From positions 1 to 7,531 of the forward strand of contig JAABRW010000003.1 in the NCBI GenBank assembly GCA_011390695.1: a stretch of DNA of 7,531 nt, in the 5' to 3' direction. This DNA comes from Desulfotignum sp. GTDB taxonomy: Bacteria; Desulfobacterota; Desulfobacteria; Desulfobacterales; Desulfobacteraceae. The position numbers and the translations under genes were made by a program. Shown here in pieces: positions 6,241-7,531 of the stretch; positions within the stretch are counted from its first letter, which is position 1, and every line of letters begins with the position of its first letter. Below the pieces are notes generated by a model that searched no databases, was not told the origin of the DNA, and worked only from the letters and a program-made list of their open reading frames with translations.

Positions 6241-7531
6241 GTACTCCTTGAAGATAGTTTATGTACCACCCGGGCCGCCTCGCTCACCCCCCAGGCCTGG
6301 GCATCACAGCCCCGGGGTGTGTGGGGAAAATCCCCGTCCAGAATTTCCGGGATATATCCGGCAGCACCGGTTCGCATCAGATGTTTACAGCTGCCCAGCC
6401 ATGCCAGGCAGGTGGCATGGCTTTCCGGACCGAACACGGCAGCCCAGGCTTCGCAGAACACAGGAAACTGCCAGGTCCAGGCAGTGCCGTTATGATAGGC
6501 TGGTTTTCTCCGGGTATCTTCATCACCCTGGTACCTTCCGGCATAGGGATGATGGGGATCATTGAGGACAGTGCCGTTATGCATAACAGCCAGAGGCAGG
6601 GTAAGCCTTCTGTCGGCAAGGCTTCTGATCCCTCCGGGCACCAGCAGTTCCAGGCAGGTTTCCACGGTTTTCCGGGCCATGTCTCCGGGACCCGCCACCC
6701 CCAGGGTGAGCAGCAGCAGCTGGTTGGGCCGCAGGGCATCATCCGGTACTGCCTTTGCGGCGGGACCTTCCCCGTGCAGGCAGTCACTGAAATATCCAAG
6801 GGTCTTTTGCCAGAACAAAGAGATAATGGCCTGTTTGACTGTCTGGGCCATTTTGTTCCATCCTTTGCCCGGATCAATGGTTCCCAGAAAAACCAGGGCA
6901 TTGTACCACAGGGCCTGAATCTCCACCGGATATCCCTGGCGGGGAGAACCGGCCGGATAATTGGTGTCCATCCAGGTAAAATGGGCAGGGCTGAACAAAA
7001 GCCGTGTATCAGGATCAGCCCGGACACCGGTGGGGGTGCCGGCCACAAGAGATTCTGCCATGGAAACCAGTACCTGTTTTACTGTCCGGCCGTCCAGATC
7101 CTGGTCCAGAAAAGCCCTGTCCTGTGTTTTTTGCATCATGTCCCTGCAGCAGGCAAAGAACCACAAGGGTGCGTCCGAAGTTTCGATATTGCCGGCATCA
7201 TTGCCGCAGATCATGTTGGGAAGGGTGCCGTGGTTTTCAAACCGGCCGAACAGATGGAGCACGGCCAGGGCATCCGATATCCGTCCCAGTTCAATCAGGC
7301 TTCTGCAGAATATCAGGCTGTCCCGGCCCCAGTCCAGAAACCAGGGATATCCGGCGATCACACTTTTGTCCTGCCCCCGGTCCACCAGAAACGCATCCAG
7401 TCCCTTAAAAAGGGCCTGGTCCAGGGGAAAACCGGTATCAAAAACCGGCTGGATGTCAGGGCCGGGGCGATGCACAGGCATGTGCCGGACCTGGTCCGGG
7501 GTCTCTTTCACTTCCGCCGAAAGGAAGGCAG
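6237..7531 (-). CDS. Glycogen debranching enzyme, amylo-alpha-1,6-glucosidase domain (GH133), 5'-partial
   Basis: This is the C-terminal catalytic part of a debranching enzyme that hydrolyses alpha-1,6 branch points left by phosphorylase. Residues are numbered from the GTG at 7511. The (alpha/alpha)6-type glucosidase domain shows AGYPWFLDWGRDSLI (53-67), GNIETSDAPLWF (107-118), FTWMDTNYPAG (178-188), GYPVEIQALWYNAL (193-206), RPNQLLL (261-267), VPGGIRSLA (291-299), YHNGTAWTW (339-347) and GCDAQAWGVSEAARV (401-415). D182 in TWMD is a plausible catalytic acid by family analogy, which I have not verified. The frame stays open to the window edge: six further codons (Ala-Phe-Leu-Ser-Ala-Glu) precede the GTG with no stop. 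That GTG is therefore probably an internal valine, and the start lies beyond 7531. Complete bacterial or archaeal relatives are usually 600 residues or more, so an N-terminal domain is missing from view. The TGA stop overlaps the phosphorylase ATG. Confidence 0.92.
   Translation of the reverse strand, partial: AFLSAEVKETPDQVRHMPVHRPGPDIQPVFDTGFPLDQALFKGLDAFLVDRGQDKSVIAGYPWFLDWGRDSLIFCRSLIELGRISDALAVLHLFGRFENHGTLPNMICGNDAGNIETSDAPLWFFACCRDMMQKTQDRAFLDQDLDGRTVKQVLVSMAESLVAGTPTGVRADPDTRLLFSPAHFTWMDTNYPAGSPRQGYPVEIQALWYNALVFLGTIDPGKGWNKMAQTVKQAIISLFWQKTLGYFSDCLHGEGPAAKAVPDDALRPNQLLLLTLGVAGPGDMARKTVETCLELLVPGGIRSLADRRLTLPLAVMHNGTVLNDPHHPYAGRYQGDEDTRRKPAYHNGTAWTWQFPVFCEAWAAVFGPESHATCLAWLGSCKHLMRTGAAGYIPEILDGDFPHTPRGCDAQAWGVSEAARVVHKLSSRST
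6244..6249 (-). promoter_or_regulatory. Candidate ribosome binding site for the phosphorylase (AAGGAG)
   Basis: AAGGAG on the minus strand lies inside the end of the debranching-enzyme gene. It is only 3 nt from the ATG at 6240 but 12 nt from the in-frame ATG at 6231. Neither spacing is ideal, so the start cannot be fixed by the ribosome binding site alone. The ATGA overlap favours 6240 through termination-reinitiation. Confidence 0.55.

Noticed and set aside
6711..6720. Short CAGCAGCAGC triplet run
   Set aside because: It is only about three units and encodes part of the Leu run in the conserved NQLLLLTLG segment of the debranching enzyme.
7509..7511. GTG at 7511 as the true start of the debranching enzyme
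   Set aside because: The frame is open upstream to the window edge, no convincing ribosome binding site stands before it, and the protein would lack the N-terminal domain usual in the family.
1..7531. Apparent abundance of CCGG tetramers across the window
   Set aside because: It is consistent with the CGG, CCG and GGC codon preference and moderate GC content. I could not run a Markov-corrected count to show a real excess.

Overview
The window is almost entirely one tightly packed, single-strand gene cluster for storage-polysaccharide (glycogen/polyglucose) metabolism. All four genes lie on the minus strand, so transcription runs from position 7531 towards position 1. In transcription order they are: a GH133 glycogen debranching enzyme whose 5' part lies outside the window (6237-7531), an alpha-glucan phosphorylase of the short Thermotoga-like type (3670-6240), a GT5 glycogen/starch synthase (2117-3616), and a GH13 branching enzyme resembling the eukaryotic GBE1 type (100-2151). 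The first two genes overlap by 4 bp (ATGA), a 53-bp gap follows, and the last two overlap by 35 bp. This spacing argues for one operon with translational coupling. Nothing visible in the window acts as a promoter, so the operon promoter probably lies upstream of position 7531.

Together the products cover both directions of alpha-glucan turnover. The synthase elongates alpha-1,4 chains and the branching enzyme adds alpha-1,6 branches. The phosphorylase releases glucose-1-phosphate from chain ends and the debranching enzyme removes the branch stubs that stop it. No sugar-nucleotide pyrophosphorylase (glgC-like) gene is present here, so whether the synthase uses ADP-glucose or UDP-glucose cannot be settled from this window.

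The base composition (a little above half G+C by eye), the operon style, and the pairing of a GBE1-like branching enzyme with a GlgA carrying an N-terminal loop insertion suggest a bacterium. I think a Desulfobacterales-like sulfate reducer (Desulfobacterota) is most likely. That assignment rests on remembered family resemblance, not on a search, and is only moderately secure.

The only substantial noncoding stretch is 1-99, downstream of the last gene. It holds the most striking non-coding signal: a 69-nt near-perfect inverted repeat (2-70) that folds into one long hairpin with secondary inner stems. A separate 10-bp palindrome (78-87) lies between it and the branching-enzyme stop codon. I see no mobile element, CRISPR array, tRNA or rRNA. 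The coding part is well explained by known families, and I do not claim a new system. The hairpin and the unusual synthase and branching-enzyme subtypes are the items worth a second look.
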